A stretch of 49,046 bases of DNA from Victivallales bacterium (GTDB lineage Bacteria; Verrucomicrobiota; Lentisphaeria; Oligosphaerales; Oligosphaeraceae), in assembly GCA_017554445.1 (NCBI GenBank), contig JAFZIJ010000037.1:1-49046 (forward strand), written 5' to 3'. Both the position numbers and the translations under genes were made by a program. Positions 17,005 to 25,475 of this stretch are shown here, piece after piece. How positions within the stretch are numbered: the first letter of the stretch is position 1; the number at the start of each line of letters is the position of its first letter. The notes under the pieces were generated by a model. That model did no database searches and had not been told where the DNA came from. It saw only the letters and a program-made list of their open reading frames with translations.

Positions 17005-19314
17005 ATGAAACATTGGTTACTTGGTTGCACGGCCATGCTGGTCTGCTGCATCGGCGCCGCCGCGGAAGACGTCAACTTCGGCAAATTCGATTCACAAGCC
17101 GTTCCGTCCTATTGGAAACTCCGCAACGTCAAAGGCGAAGTCCTTCCAGAAAAGAACGCCATCCGTCTCACCTATCCCAAATGGAAGGAAGGCATGGACT
17201 TATGGCCTGCCGTCGTCCGTGATTTTCCGGATGACGCCAACCAGACAATCGATTGGTCCAACCACCGTTTTCTCGCGTTCGACCTCTACTATCAGGGCAC
17301 ACAGAATTCCGTCATCAAACTGCGGCTGGACGACAAGCAGAAGCATATTAAACAATTGGATCTGAACGTCAAAGCCAACGGCCAGCAGACCGTCGTCGCC
17401 ATCAATCTATCCAATCTCGCCAACGATTTGAACCTTAAGGAAATGGTTCATTTCGACCTCTTCCTTGAAAAGCCCGCGGCGGATTTCGTTGTCGATCTCT
17501 CCAATCTCCGCTTGACGGATCAGCCGTATAGCGAAGAATATGTCGTCAATCTCGTTCAAAAGACGATTCCGAAATACGTGACCGCCATCGACGCCATAAA
17601 CGCCGCCGCGGATCTGCCCATCCGCAAACCGCTTCTCGACGATGCGCAAAAGCAGCTCGCCACTCTGAAGAGCAACGCCTCTCTAGCGGAAAAACTCGCC
17701 GTCTGCCAGAACGGCTGGCTTGCCCAATATCCTGCGGAACTCAAACGGATTGAGTTCTTTGCGAAATTCGCAGACCGTCCCTTCCATCTGATGCCCATCC
17801 CGACGACGCTGAATCTTCGCATTGACCAATTGCCCGCCGTCGAATACGGCACGGATCTTCTGAAGATGGACGCCGCCCGCGGCGAAGCGGAAAGCCTCCA
17901 ACTTCTCGTCACCTGCGGCGACAAGAAGCTTGAAAACGTCACCTACAGTGCAACGGATTTCGAAGACGCGAAAGGCAACGCCATCAAGCCTGAACTGTCC
18001 GTCGTCGGCTACATTCCTGTGGCGCATCCGACGCCGAAGCCCAACGGTTTTGGCGTTGCGGGCCTCTATCCGGATGTGTTGCTGCCGAAGCAGACGTTCG
18101 ATGTCGAGCCGTATAAGAATCAAGCCCTCTGGTTGTCCGTTTGGGTTCCAGAAGACGCTGTCCCAGGAACTTACAAAAGCGTCATCCGCATCAAGACTGC
18201 TGATGGACAGGCCGTCACCGCCGTCGCCATCCTGCAAGTCTATCCCGTCACCGTTCCGAAACTCGGCAAGCTGAAGACCTGCTGGGTCTCCCAGCCTGCC
18301 AACACAGACAATTGGAACAAAGGCGCTTATGACGATTTCCTCAAGCTCAATCTGAAATACCGTTTCGCCATGGACACACTCGTCAGCAGCGACTGCCTCC
18401 CGTGGAACAAAGTCTTCACCGTCGCCGAAGACGGAAAAGTCACAGCGGACTGGACGGAATTTGACAAGCGAATGGAATACTGGCGGTCGCTCGGCAAGAA
18501 CACGTTCACGTTCTATTCGCCGCGCTGGTTCGCCTACGAGCCTATCGAAAAGCAGATTGGCAATATGGACGCCGAAAAACAGAAGCTCCAGCTTGCCGCC
18601 AAGCATTTGAAGGAAAGAGGCTGGATCGAAGACTTCTACTGCTATGTTTTCGATGAGCCGCATCCGTCACTGACGGAAGTCACGAAGAGCATCTGCAAGT
18701 TCTTCCAAGACACCATCGGCCATGATGCGCATCTGATTCTCACCGCCTGCCACGGCAACATTCCCGCCTACGCGGGCTCCGTCAACATCTTCGTGCCGCA
18801 CATCAACCTCTTCGATCCCGCCTACATGCACGAACGGCAGGCGAAAGGCGACCATGTCTGGATGTACACGTGCATCGGAACCGTCGGCACCCGCTATCCG
18901 GACACATGGAAGCTCGACTTCTATGGAACAGGCCATCGCGCCGTCGGCTGGTGGCTCTTCAAATACGATGTCGAAGGATATCTCTATTGGGGCGTAAACT
19001 ATTGGCAGGAAAATCCTTGGAAAGACGCCATGACGTTCCCGAACGGCAATGGCGACGGTTCCATGTTCTATCCGGATCCGGAACGGAAAGGCTTGCCGTG
19101 GCCATCCGTCCGCGCGGAAATCGTCCGCGATGGCTTCGAAGACTATGAACTGCTCCATCTGCTCCGCGCCAAATACGCGGGCAAGGTGGACGCGGACGTC
19201 GAGAAGCTCCTCTCCTGCAACGACATCATCTACGCGACCAACAGCTACAACGAAACAGGCGACATGGACTACATCAACCTCCACCGCCGCCTGCTTGAAC
19301 TGCTCTCCAAATAA
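17005..19314 (+). CDS. secreted GH123/DUF4091-type glycoside hydrolase
   Basis: A 769-residue exported protein with a signal peptide (1-20, ending AAA|ED). A beta-rich carbohydrate-binding-like region (about 21-175) and a helical linker precede a second beta domain and a TIM barrel. Residues Asp550-Glu551 in FDEPHP match the adjacent Asp-Glu pair used by GH123 beta-N-acetylgalactosaminidases for substrate-assisted catalysis. The C-terminal DUF4091 block GWWLFKYDVEGYLYWGVNYW and EIVRDGFEDYELL is clear. The start has AAAGGAG upstream and its own promoter; the open frame 20 codons further upstream lacks both. The substrate is uncertain. Confidence 0.85.
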   Translation: MKHWLLGCTAMLVCCIGAAAEDVNFGKFDSQAVPSYWKLRNVKGEVLPEKNAIRLTYPKWKEGMDLWPAVVRDFPDDANQTIDWSNHRFLAFDLYYQGTQNSVIKLRLDDKQKHIKQLDLNVKANGQQTVVAINLSNLANDLNLKEMVHFDLFLEKPAADFVVDLSNLRLTDQPYSEEYVVNLVQKTIPKYVTAIDAINAAADLPIRKPLLDDAQKQLATLKSNASLAEKLAVCQNGWLAQYPAELKRIEFFAKFADRPFHLMPIPTTLNLRIDQLPAVEYGTDLLKMDAARGEAESLQLLVTCGDKKLENVTYSATDFEDAKGNAIKPELSVVGYIPVAHPTPKPNGFGVAGLYPDVLLPKQTFDVEPYKNQALWLSVWVPEDAVPGTYKSVIRIKTADGQAVTAVAILQVYPVTVPKLGKLKTCWVSQPANTDNWNKGAYDDFLKLNLKYRFAMDTLVSSDCLPWNKVFTVAEDGKVTADWTEFDKRMEYWRSLGKNTFTFYSPRWFAYEPIEKQIGNMDAEKQKLQLAAKHLKERGWIEDFYCYVFDEPHPSLTEVTKSICKFFQDTIGHDAHLILTACHGNIPAYAGSVNIFVPHINLFDPAYMHERQAKGDHVWMYTCIGTVGTRYPDTWKLDFYGTGHRAVGWWLFKYDVEGYLYWGVNYWQENPWKDAMTFPNGNGDGSMFYPDPERKGLPWPSVRAEIVRDGFEDYELLHLLRAKYAGKVDADVEKLLSCNDIIYATNSYNETGDMDYINLHRRLLELLSK

Positions 19315-19630
19315 CGGCATTCATCTTGAACTGGATGTTCTGGATGGTCTGGATGGTCTAGAATCGCTCAATCTCCAGAAAATCCAGAAAAATCCAGAAC
19401 GTCCAGAATTCAAGACACTTTGTTCAAATTCCATGCTTTTCGCGAAGGAATCCCCGCGCGAAGCGCATGGAAACCGCCGAGCAGACGGAGGCCATCTAGA
19501 TTCTTCTTCACTCAAAATTCACATGTTGACAACAAACTCTTCAGAACCATGGCCGACGTCTGCGAGGCTTTCTTTTTCTTCCGTGTATTCTGTGGACCAA
19601 AAATTCGTGTCCATTCGTGTCCATTCGTGG
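19315..19630 (+). repeat. intergenic region with CTGGATGGT/CCAGAAAAT and TTCGTGTCCA repeats
   Basis: A 316-base gap. At 19330-19410 CTGGATGTT/CTGGATGGT units give way to the complementary-type CCAGAAAAT/CCAGAACGT units, so the two halves can pair. GCGC-GAA-GCGC at 19456-19466 is a small hairpin. At 19603-19630 TTCGTGTCCA occurs twice plus a partial copy, running into the next gene. No protein-coding gene is apparent. Confidence 0.7.
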
Positions 19631-22600
19631 TTGAAAATCATCTTCTTTGCATGGGCGTTCGTCATGATCAGCATGGCAAACACCCTCCCCTTGGCAGCTC
19701 CCATGAAACAAGAAACGCAGATTCCCGTACCGCTTGGCAAGACATCACTTCTGGACATCGGCCTCTATCAAGTGGCCTGCCAGTCATACGGCAAGGAGCT
19801 TATCTCCTTGCCGCCGAATTTCATGGGCAGCGACACCACCACGGGCGTCATCTATGATCCGTCGTTCCAACAAGATGGGATGAAAGCTCTTCTTCTTCAC
19901 AGCCCATGGAAGCTTCCTGCGGGAAGCACATGGGTCGATTACCAGTTGTTGCTTCCGAAAGCGACGCCGCTGAAACTGCAGTTCGCCGTCGCCATGCGCC
20001 ATGGCGTCGTCGATGCCACACACAGTGACGGTGTCACGTTCAGCGCCTACGTTGGCGAGCCCGGCCGTGAACCACGCGAACTCTACCATGAACACATCGT
20101 ATCAGACAAATGGAAGCAACTGGAATATGATCTATCCTCCTTTGCGGGAAAACCTTGCGTCATCCGCCTGCAAGTCGATCCAGGCCCTGCCAACAACGCG
20201 AGTTTCGACTACTCCTATTTTGGTGAACCGACCATTGTCGCAGGATCATTGTCGGATACAGCACTTCGCCAGCAAGCCGTTGATTTGCTGAATCTTCCAG
20301 CCCTCAAAGCCATCAACGGCGCTTCTTTGAAACCATTGATCAACACGCATCTTCGTGGCGTCACGCCGGGCAACCTGCTGCCGTTCAAAAATTCACTTCA
20401 GCCAATCGACGGCGGCTGGATATTCCGCTACGAAGCGGCGGATGGTGTCATGCAGTATGTCTATAAGCAGCAAGGATTTCCGTTGGAGGATATCACGCTG
20501 AAAGTAGATGACGGCGTTCCGTTAGCTGTCGCCACAGGAGCGGGCTTCGAATGCGGTTCGCCTGTCAAGACGACCGTTGTCTCCTGCGAACAAAAAGGCG
20601 ACCAATTGTTCATCACCGCCAAGCATGAATTGAAAAACGATTCCTTCACATCCACATGGAAACTCGGCATATACGGTAAGTCGTTGACATTCAACGTTTC
20701 CGCTGACAAACCGCTGGTCCACCAGATGCGGCTCGGCGGTGTTGCCGCCCCGCTCCGCAAAGCCATCCACACCCCCTATTTCACGGATCAAGTCATCTAT
20801 CTTCCCGCCAACCATTTGTTCACTTGCCGACGGCTCGACTGGACGTTTTCCAACGCCACAAATGCCGACGGAAACGCCATTTACCTTAAGAAAACGGACG
20901 GCACGCGCAATCTGCTCGCGGAAACTGCCTATATCGCCTTTTCCGCCACGCCTGGCGAAGTTTTCCCGAACATCCCCTTCCCGCCATCGCGCCATCGCAC
21001 CACGCTCGGACCGCTCACGATTCTCGATATATGGGGCATCACCGGAAATAATTTCGCCAACGACGGCGACCACCTCCGCCTCTTGAAAGATTACGGCGTG
21101 GATTACATCGGCATCATCTACCACACATGGCAACGCTACGGCTACGACATCAAATTGCCGGACCATATTCCCGCCAATCCTGCGCACGGCGGCGACGACG
21201 CCATGCGCGCTCTCGGCCAGGCCGCAAAGGATTGCGGATATCGTTTCTCATTGCATGAGAACTACATCGACATGTATCCGGACGCGCCGTCATACGACGA
21301 ATCGTCCATCGCCCTGCTTGCGGACGGCAAGAAGTTTCCCGCCTGGTACAACGCCGGAACAAAAGTCCAGAGCTACATGCTCAAAGGCAACCACGCCTTG
21401 AAATACGCCAAACAGAACTCGCCGGAAATCCATAAACGCTATCAGACGACGATGGCCTACATCGACGCGCAAACCTGCGGTTCGCCTGGCTGGCGGGTCG
21501 ATCATGACGCGACACAGCCGCTCGCCGCCATGGGCCGCCTGAAAGTCGAAACGGAGCAGAATCTCTATGAATACATGCGGAAAACGCACGGCGGACCGTT
21601 CCTCGGCGAAGGCAATGGCCATTATTTCTGGGCGGGGCCGTGCGACGGCGTCGAAGCCCAGACGGACGGCGAAAACCAGCCGCCCTTCCTTGATTTCAAC
21701 CTTCTGAAAATCCACCACCAGATGACCAACCACGGCATGGGCTACTATGCCCGCTGGCAGGCCAAGCCCGAATCCATCGTCTGGGGCTTCAACGCGGGAA
21801 CGCCTGACCGCATTGACAAATATCGCGCGCAGGAAATCGCCTACGGCCATGCGGGCTTCGTCAGCGTGCCGCAAGCCAATAATCTGCTGTGGGTTGCGAA
21901 AGAGCATCATCTTATGCACGCCATCCAGTTGCTCTACGGCACGGCGGATGTCGAAGCCATCGATTATGAAATCGACGACGGTGTGTTCGCCCCCGCCGCC
22001 ATCGCCGTCCCGTTCGGCCTAACATCCCGCCAACGCGTTCGTTATGACAACGGTTCGACAATTTGGATCAACTGGTCGCCCAAGCCATGGACCGTCAATG
22101 GCCGCGCGTTGCTCCAATGGGGCTTCCTCGCCATCGGCAAAGATACGACGGTCTATGGCGCAAGTATCGATGGAAACGCATATTCCGACTTTGCAGACTG
22201 CCCTGAATACGTTTTTGCGGACGCACGGACGTCTTTCGACATGCCCTACATGACGAACGCCAATCCGCTTGCGGAAATCAGCGTCCACGAACTGAAATAT
22301 CTCGGCGACAACAAAATCCAGATTTCCTACAAATGGAAGTACTTGGCAGACAAACCGAAAACGACCGGTTGCTTCGTCCATTTTGTCAATCCATCCGCCG
22401 AACGGTCGGACAAACTGACGTTCCAGAACGACCATGGTCTGCCTGTTCCCGCCGCTGAATGGACCGTCGGCGGCGAAGGTGTGACAGGGCCGTTTACACT
22501 CACCGTTCCAAAGGATTACGATTACCACGACATCACATTCGGCCTGCTCGACGCCAGCGGCAACCGCCTGCGTCTTCGGGGCCGTTTATTCAACAATCTG

Positions 22601-23014
22601 CGATATCACATCGGCCGTATCAATGTCAAGCATGATAACGACGGCAACATCGCCGATGTGACATTCCAGCCTGTTTCTGAACTGCCGGAAAAGCCTGAAG
22701 AGCAACCACTTGACTTCAATGTCCGCATGACACCCAAAGGCCATGTCATCGACTTCGGCCCCGTCGCGACGGACGGTTCCGTCAAAATCAACCGCTCCGC
22801 CGAGTCGTTGGTGATTTTCCCCTATCCGCGCGAAAAGGACATGACGGTGAAAATCAACCTGAAGCATTTCACATTGCCACAACGCCCGCGCAAACTTATC
22901 GCCAAAGCTCCGTTGACGCAGGAAACCATTGGCGACGTGCCATTTACGATTGAAGGCGATTGGTTCATCTTCAAGACAACCGTCCGCAACGCAGGACGGT
23001 ATGTTTTGGAATAG
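19631..23014 (+). CDS. large secreted glycoside hydrolase-like protein, family unassigned
   Basis: About 1127 residues from a TTG start chosen because it gives a classic signal peptide (Lys then a hydrophobic core ending LPLAA); GTG at 19607 and ATG at 19664 are alternatives. A beta-rich N-terminal half is followed by a TIM barrel beginning near 21005 (LTILDIWGITGNNF). Candidate catalytic residues are Asp in TMAYIDAQTCG (about 21460) and Glu in FLGEGNGHYFW (about 21605). The C-terminus is beta-sandwich. The barrel resembles DUF5696 or GH101-like proteins, but I cannot assign a family. It follows the GH123-like gene and may act on the same glycan. Confidence 0.7.
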   Translation: MKIIFFAWAFVMISMANTLPLAAPMKQETQIPVPLGKTSLLDIGLYQVACQSYGKELISLPPNFMGSDTTTGVIYDPSFQQDGMKALLLHSPWKLPAGSTWVDYQLLLPKATPLKLQFAVAMRHGVVDATHSDGVTFSAYVGEPGREPRELYHEHIVSDKWKQLEYDLSSFAGKPCVIRLQVDPGPANNASFDYSYFGEPTIVAGSLSDTALRQQAVDLLNLPALKAINGASLKPLINTHLRGVTPGNLLPFKNSLQPIDGGWIFRYEAADGVMQYVYKQQGFPLEDITLKVDDGVPLAVATGAGFECGSPVKTTVVSCEQKGDQLFITAKHELKNDSFTSTWKLGIYGKSLTFNVSADKPLVHQMRLGGVAAPLRKAIHTPYFTDQVIYLPANHLFTCRRLDWTFSNATNADGNAIYLKKTDGTRNLLAETAYIAFSATPGEVFPNIPFPPSRHRTTLGPLTILDIWGITGNNFANDGDHLRLLKDYGVDYIGIIYHTWQRYGYDIKLPDHIPANPAHGGDDAMRALGQAAKDCGYRFSLHENYIDMYPDAPSYDESSIALLADGKKFPAWYNAGTKVQSYMLKGNHALKYAKQNSPEIHKRYQTTMAYIDAQTCGSPGWRVDHDATQPLAAMGRLKVETEQNLYEYMRKTHGGPFLGEGNGHYFWAGPCDGVEAQTDGENQPPFLDFNLLKIHHQMTNHGMGYYARWQAKPESIVWGFNAGTPDRIDKYRAQEIAYGHAGFVSVPQANNLLWVAKEHHLMHAIQLLYGTADVEAIDYEIDDGVFAPAAIAVPFGLTSRQRVRYDNGSTIWINWSPKPWTVNGRALLQWGFLAIGKDTTVYGASIDGNAYSDFADCPEYVFADARTSFDMPYMTNANPLAEISVHELKYLGDNKIQISYKWKYLADKPKTTGCFVHFVNPSAERSDKLTFQNDHGLPVPAAEWTVGGEGVTGPFTLTVPKDYDYHDITFGLLDASGNRLRLRGRLFNNLRYHIGRINVKHDNDGNIADVTFQPVSELPEKPEEQPLDFNVRMTPKGHVIDFGPVATDGSVKINRSAESLVIFPYPREKDMTVKINLKHFTLPQRPRKLIAKAPLTQETIGDVPFTIEGDWFIFKTTVRNAGRYVLE

Positions 23015-23046
23015 AACGAAGCTTCAATCGTTACAAATGTATTGTG

Positions 23047-23080
23047 ACTTATCACAATTTGTGATAAGTTCATTATTTAT
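23047..23080 (+). terminator. palindrome behind the large glycosidase gene, possible terminator
   Basis: ACTTATCACA-ATT-TGTGATAAGT (23047-23069) is a perfect 10-base inverted repeat, followed by a T-rich stretch, 32 bases after the stop at 23014. The stem is AT-rich, so an operator or bidirectional terminator is also possible. Confidence 0.5.
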
Positions 23081-23102
23081 TTTCATCCCAACGTGTCTTG
23101 GC

Positions 23103-23975
23103 TCATGACGATTTACCTTGCTGTTCAGACAATTGTTTAACAGCGCGGTCAAAATCCGATTCTATGGGTTGCGTGCGGTTGAAGATGTCATATTCCGATT
23201 TGGCGAAAGCCTCCGCCTGCGCTTTGCTCGTTTTGCCTTTATCAGGCAGGATCTGGTAGCGGCGAAAGGCGAGGAATGCATCCACGCTTGCGGCGAATTG
23301 CTCCATCGTGAACGTGTTCTCACGGTCGATCAAATCCTCTATGTAGTCGAAAAAGCCTGTGACAGCCCGCTCCAGTCGTTTGATTTCCTTTTCCGGCAGA
23401 TAGTTCTTGGCGACGGTTACATCGCTCTTTAAGATTCGTCCTTCGGGTGCGTACTTCCATGTTTCCAGCCCCATGTGCTCCTTGGTATGATCGGCACGGG
23501 ACAAAATGATCTCCACCGCCGTCTGTCCCGTGATAGCATAATGGAACTTGTTCTGCACCATGGCGTAAAAGTCATGTGTGACGGACGAATCTTTGTCATA
23601 GTCGATGGAACATTCTGCAAAAATGTCCGTAATCTGCTGCCAGATGCGTCGCTCACTGGCGCGGATGGAGCGTACTCTTTCTAGCAACTCACGGAAATAA
23701 TCCTTGCCGAAGAGAGTCTTGCCCTGCTTGAGCCGCTCATCATCCAAGGCAAACCCCTTCCGCATATACTCCTTCAGCACGCCGGTTGCCCAAATGCGGA
23801 ACTGCGTCGCACGACGGGAATTCACACGATATCCGACGGAAATAATGGCGTCCAGATTGTAGAAGGTGACGTTTTGAGTCTGTGTTCGGCCATCCATCGC
23901 CCCATGCAGAGTGGTATGTGCAAAATTTGCACATACCACTTCCGCGACAAGTTCTCTCTCATGAGGTAATTTCAA
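23103..23975 (-). pseudogene. RhuM family protein, N-terminally truncated by an IS end
   Basis: A 290-residue frame matching the RhuM (virulence-protein) family from ERELVAEVVCANFAHTT onward; FYNLDAIISVGYRVNSRRATQFRIWA is the hallmark block. The first 60-70 residues of the family, including the start of its DNA-binding-like domain, are missing. The nominal start (TTG at 23975) and the following codons lie inside the 20-base inverted repeat of the neighbouring IS, so the native start was lost on insertion or by deletion at the IS end. The family's role is unclear, though it is often near restriction or toxin genes. A truncated protein might still be made from the IS end. Confidence 0.8.
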
Positions 23976-25353
23976 AAGTCTTTGTTGATTTCAAGTTTTT
24001 TTATCCGGCGGCTTACCGGACAGCCCTATGAAGCCCTTTTAGCCGTTTTTCTTGTGAAAAACGACCGAAAGCCGCTTTTCAAGGCGCAACCGACCGTCCC
24101 TCTCCGTTTCCCCAAAACGTCCCGGTTCCCTGCCTGACGGTTCCAAACCGTTTCAGCAGAGCATGTTGAAGAGCGCCTTCGATGTCAGCGCGACGACGCC
24201 GAGCATCAGGTGGAGGAAAACCTTCAGGTGCCCCCGCACCCTGACGTTGCGCGCGCCGTAGTTGTCCTTGAGCTCCGAGTTGCACCTCTCGACGGCGCTC
24301 CTCTCGCGGTAGCGGATCTTCTCCGCGGGGGCGAAGGGCCCGGCCTCCCCGCCGCGGGCGTTCCGGTCGATCAGCGGGACATGCCCGAGGCTCTCCGAGA
24401 ACTCCCGTATCTCCTTGCAGTCGTACGCGGCGTCGGCGAGGTCGTAGAGGCCGGTGACGCGCTCCGCCGCCATCTGCATGAGGGGGATGGCCGCCTGGCT
24501 GTCGTGCAGCGACGCGGAGGTCATCACGGCCGCGACCGGCACGCCGCCGTCCGCGACCGTGAGGTGGAGCTTGTAGCCCAGCCAGTAGTTCGTCTTCCCC
24601 TTGCTGTCGCGCTTCCCGCCCCAGTCGCATCCCCTGGGAAGATCCGCAAGGTTCTCCGCCAAAGTGCGTTGCGGCTGGAGTTCGACGCGCTTTCCCTTGT
24701 TGTCCGCAACGGCCGACGACGTCTTCTCCGCCTTGCGGGGGCGGCCGCGCTTCCTTTTGGCGGGGGACTTGGGGGCCTTGCGGCGGCAGGCGCGCTCGCG
24801 CCCGTCGATCTCCGTGGAGTCATGGCTCGCGTGCCCGACGATCTTGTCCTTGTAGTTCTCGGCGACCATCGCCTCGTGCAGGCGCTCGCCAAGCCCCGCA
24901 GCCGCGAACTCGCCGAACGCGCGGCAGAACGTGGCGCGGGACGGGATTTCGCACGCGAAGTCCCAGCCGCACAGGCGGCGCAGCCGCGGGGACGTGCGCA
25001 GGTTCTCGACGAGCATGTCGGTCGTCGGGAAGTTGTACACGGCCTTGAGCAGGAACGCGCGCAGAAGCCTTTCGCGGCTCCGGCGGGGGCGTCCGAGAAC
25101 GCCGCCGAGAAGGGCGTCCGGGATGAACCTGCCGGGCTTCAGAAGCTCGACGAGCATCACGAACTCCCGCATTTTTGCTGTCAATTTGCCGATTTCCTCC
25201 TCCATCGCTGGAAAAAGGAACATTTGCATGTTAAAGTAAAACTGTTGTAGAGGCTTCATATTTCTCCTATGTAACAACACCACCATTAATATGTAGCCTC
25301 TACATTTTTTTTCATGTTTTCCATGAAAAAATCAGACTTTTGAAATTACCTCA
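23962..25353 (-). mobile_element. IS element with 20-base perfect terminal inverted repeats
   Basis: The left end TGAGGTAATTTCAAAAGTCT (23962-23981) is the exact reverse complement of the right end at 25334-25353. They bound about 1.39 kb with one transposase on the minus strand. The interior coding part is much richer in GC and in GC-ending codons than the flanks, pointing to recent arrival. I see no target-site duplication: the outer flanks (CTCTCA left, AATTAA right) do not match, so one side may have been lost by later recombination. Confidence 0.85.
24153..25259 (-). CDS. IS5-superfamily DDE transposase
   Basis: A 368-residue transposase. The N-terminal region (about 40-130) resembles the DUF772 dimerisation/DNA-binding domain; a basic linker with PAKRKRGRPRK lies near 170. 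The DDE residues appear as Asp in SHDSTEIDG, Asp in LADAAYD and Glu in RSAVERCNSELK, followed by the typical KDNYGARNVRVRGH segment. The start at 25259 has AGGAGA six bases upstream; an earlier in-frame start nine codons upstream has none. It looks intact. Its GC-rich codons differ from neighbouring genes. Confidence 0.88.
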   Translation of the reverse strand: MKPLQQFYFNMQMFLFPAMEEEIGKLTAKMREFVMLVELLKPGRFIPDALLGGVLGRPRRSRERLLRAFLLKAVYNFPTTDMLVENLRTSPRLRRLCGWDFACEIPSRATFCRAFGEFAAAGLGERLHEAMVAENYKDKIVGHASHDSTEIDGRERACRRKAPKSPAKRKRGRPRKAEKTSSAVADNKGKRVELQPQRTLAENLADLPRGCDWGGKRDSKGKTNYWLGYKLHLTVADGGVPVAAVMTSASLHDSQAAIPLMQMAAERVTGLYDLADAAYDCKEIREFSESLGHVPLIDRNARGGEAGPFAPAEKIRYRERSAVERCNSELKDNYGARNVRVRGHLKVFLHLMLGVVALTSKALFNMLC

Positions 25354-25392
25354 AATTAAAAAATACTATTTATTTAATTATATTTCACACAC

Positions 25393-25430
25393 AAAAAAAG
25401 CGCGGACACGACATTCATCGTTTCCACGCC
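25393..25430 (-). terminator. rho-independent terminator for the GH42 gene
   Basis: On the minus strand GCGTGGA pairs with TCCGCGC (one U-G pair) around a short loop and is followed by seven T residues. It lies about 46 bases behind the GH42 stop. Confidence 0.7.
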
Positions 25431-25475
25431 TTTCTTCAAAACAAGCCATTCTTTAACAGCAAGGCTGCAAAAAAA

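Noticed and set aside
24210..25250. Plus-strand open frame of 346 codons inside the IS
   Set aside because: Antisense to the transposase in GC-rich DNA, which leaves reverse frames open by chance; no recognisable domain.
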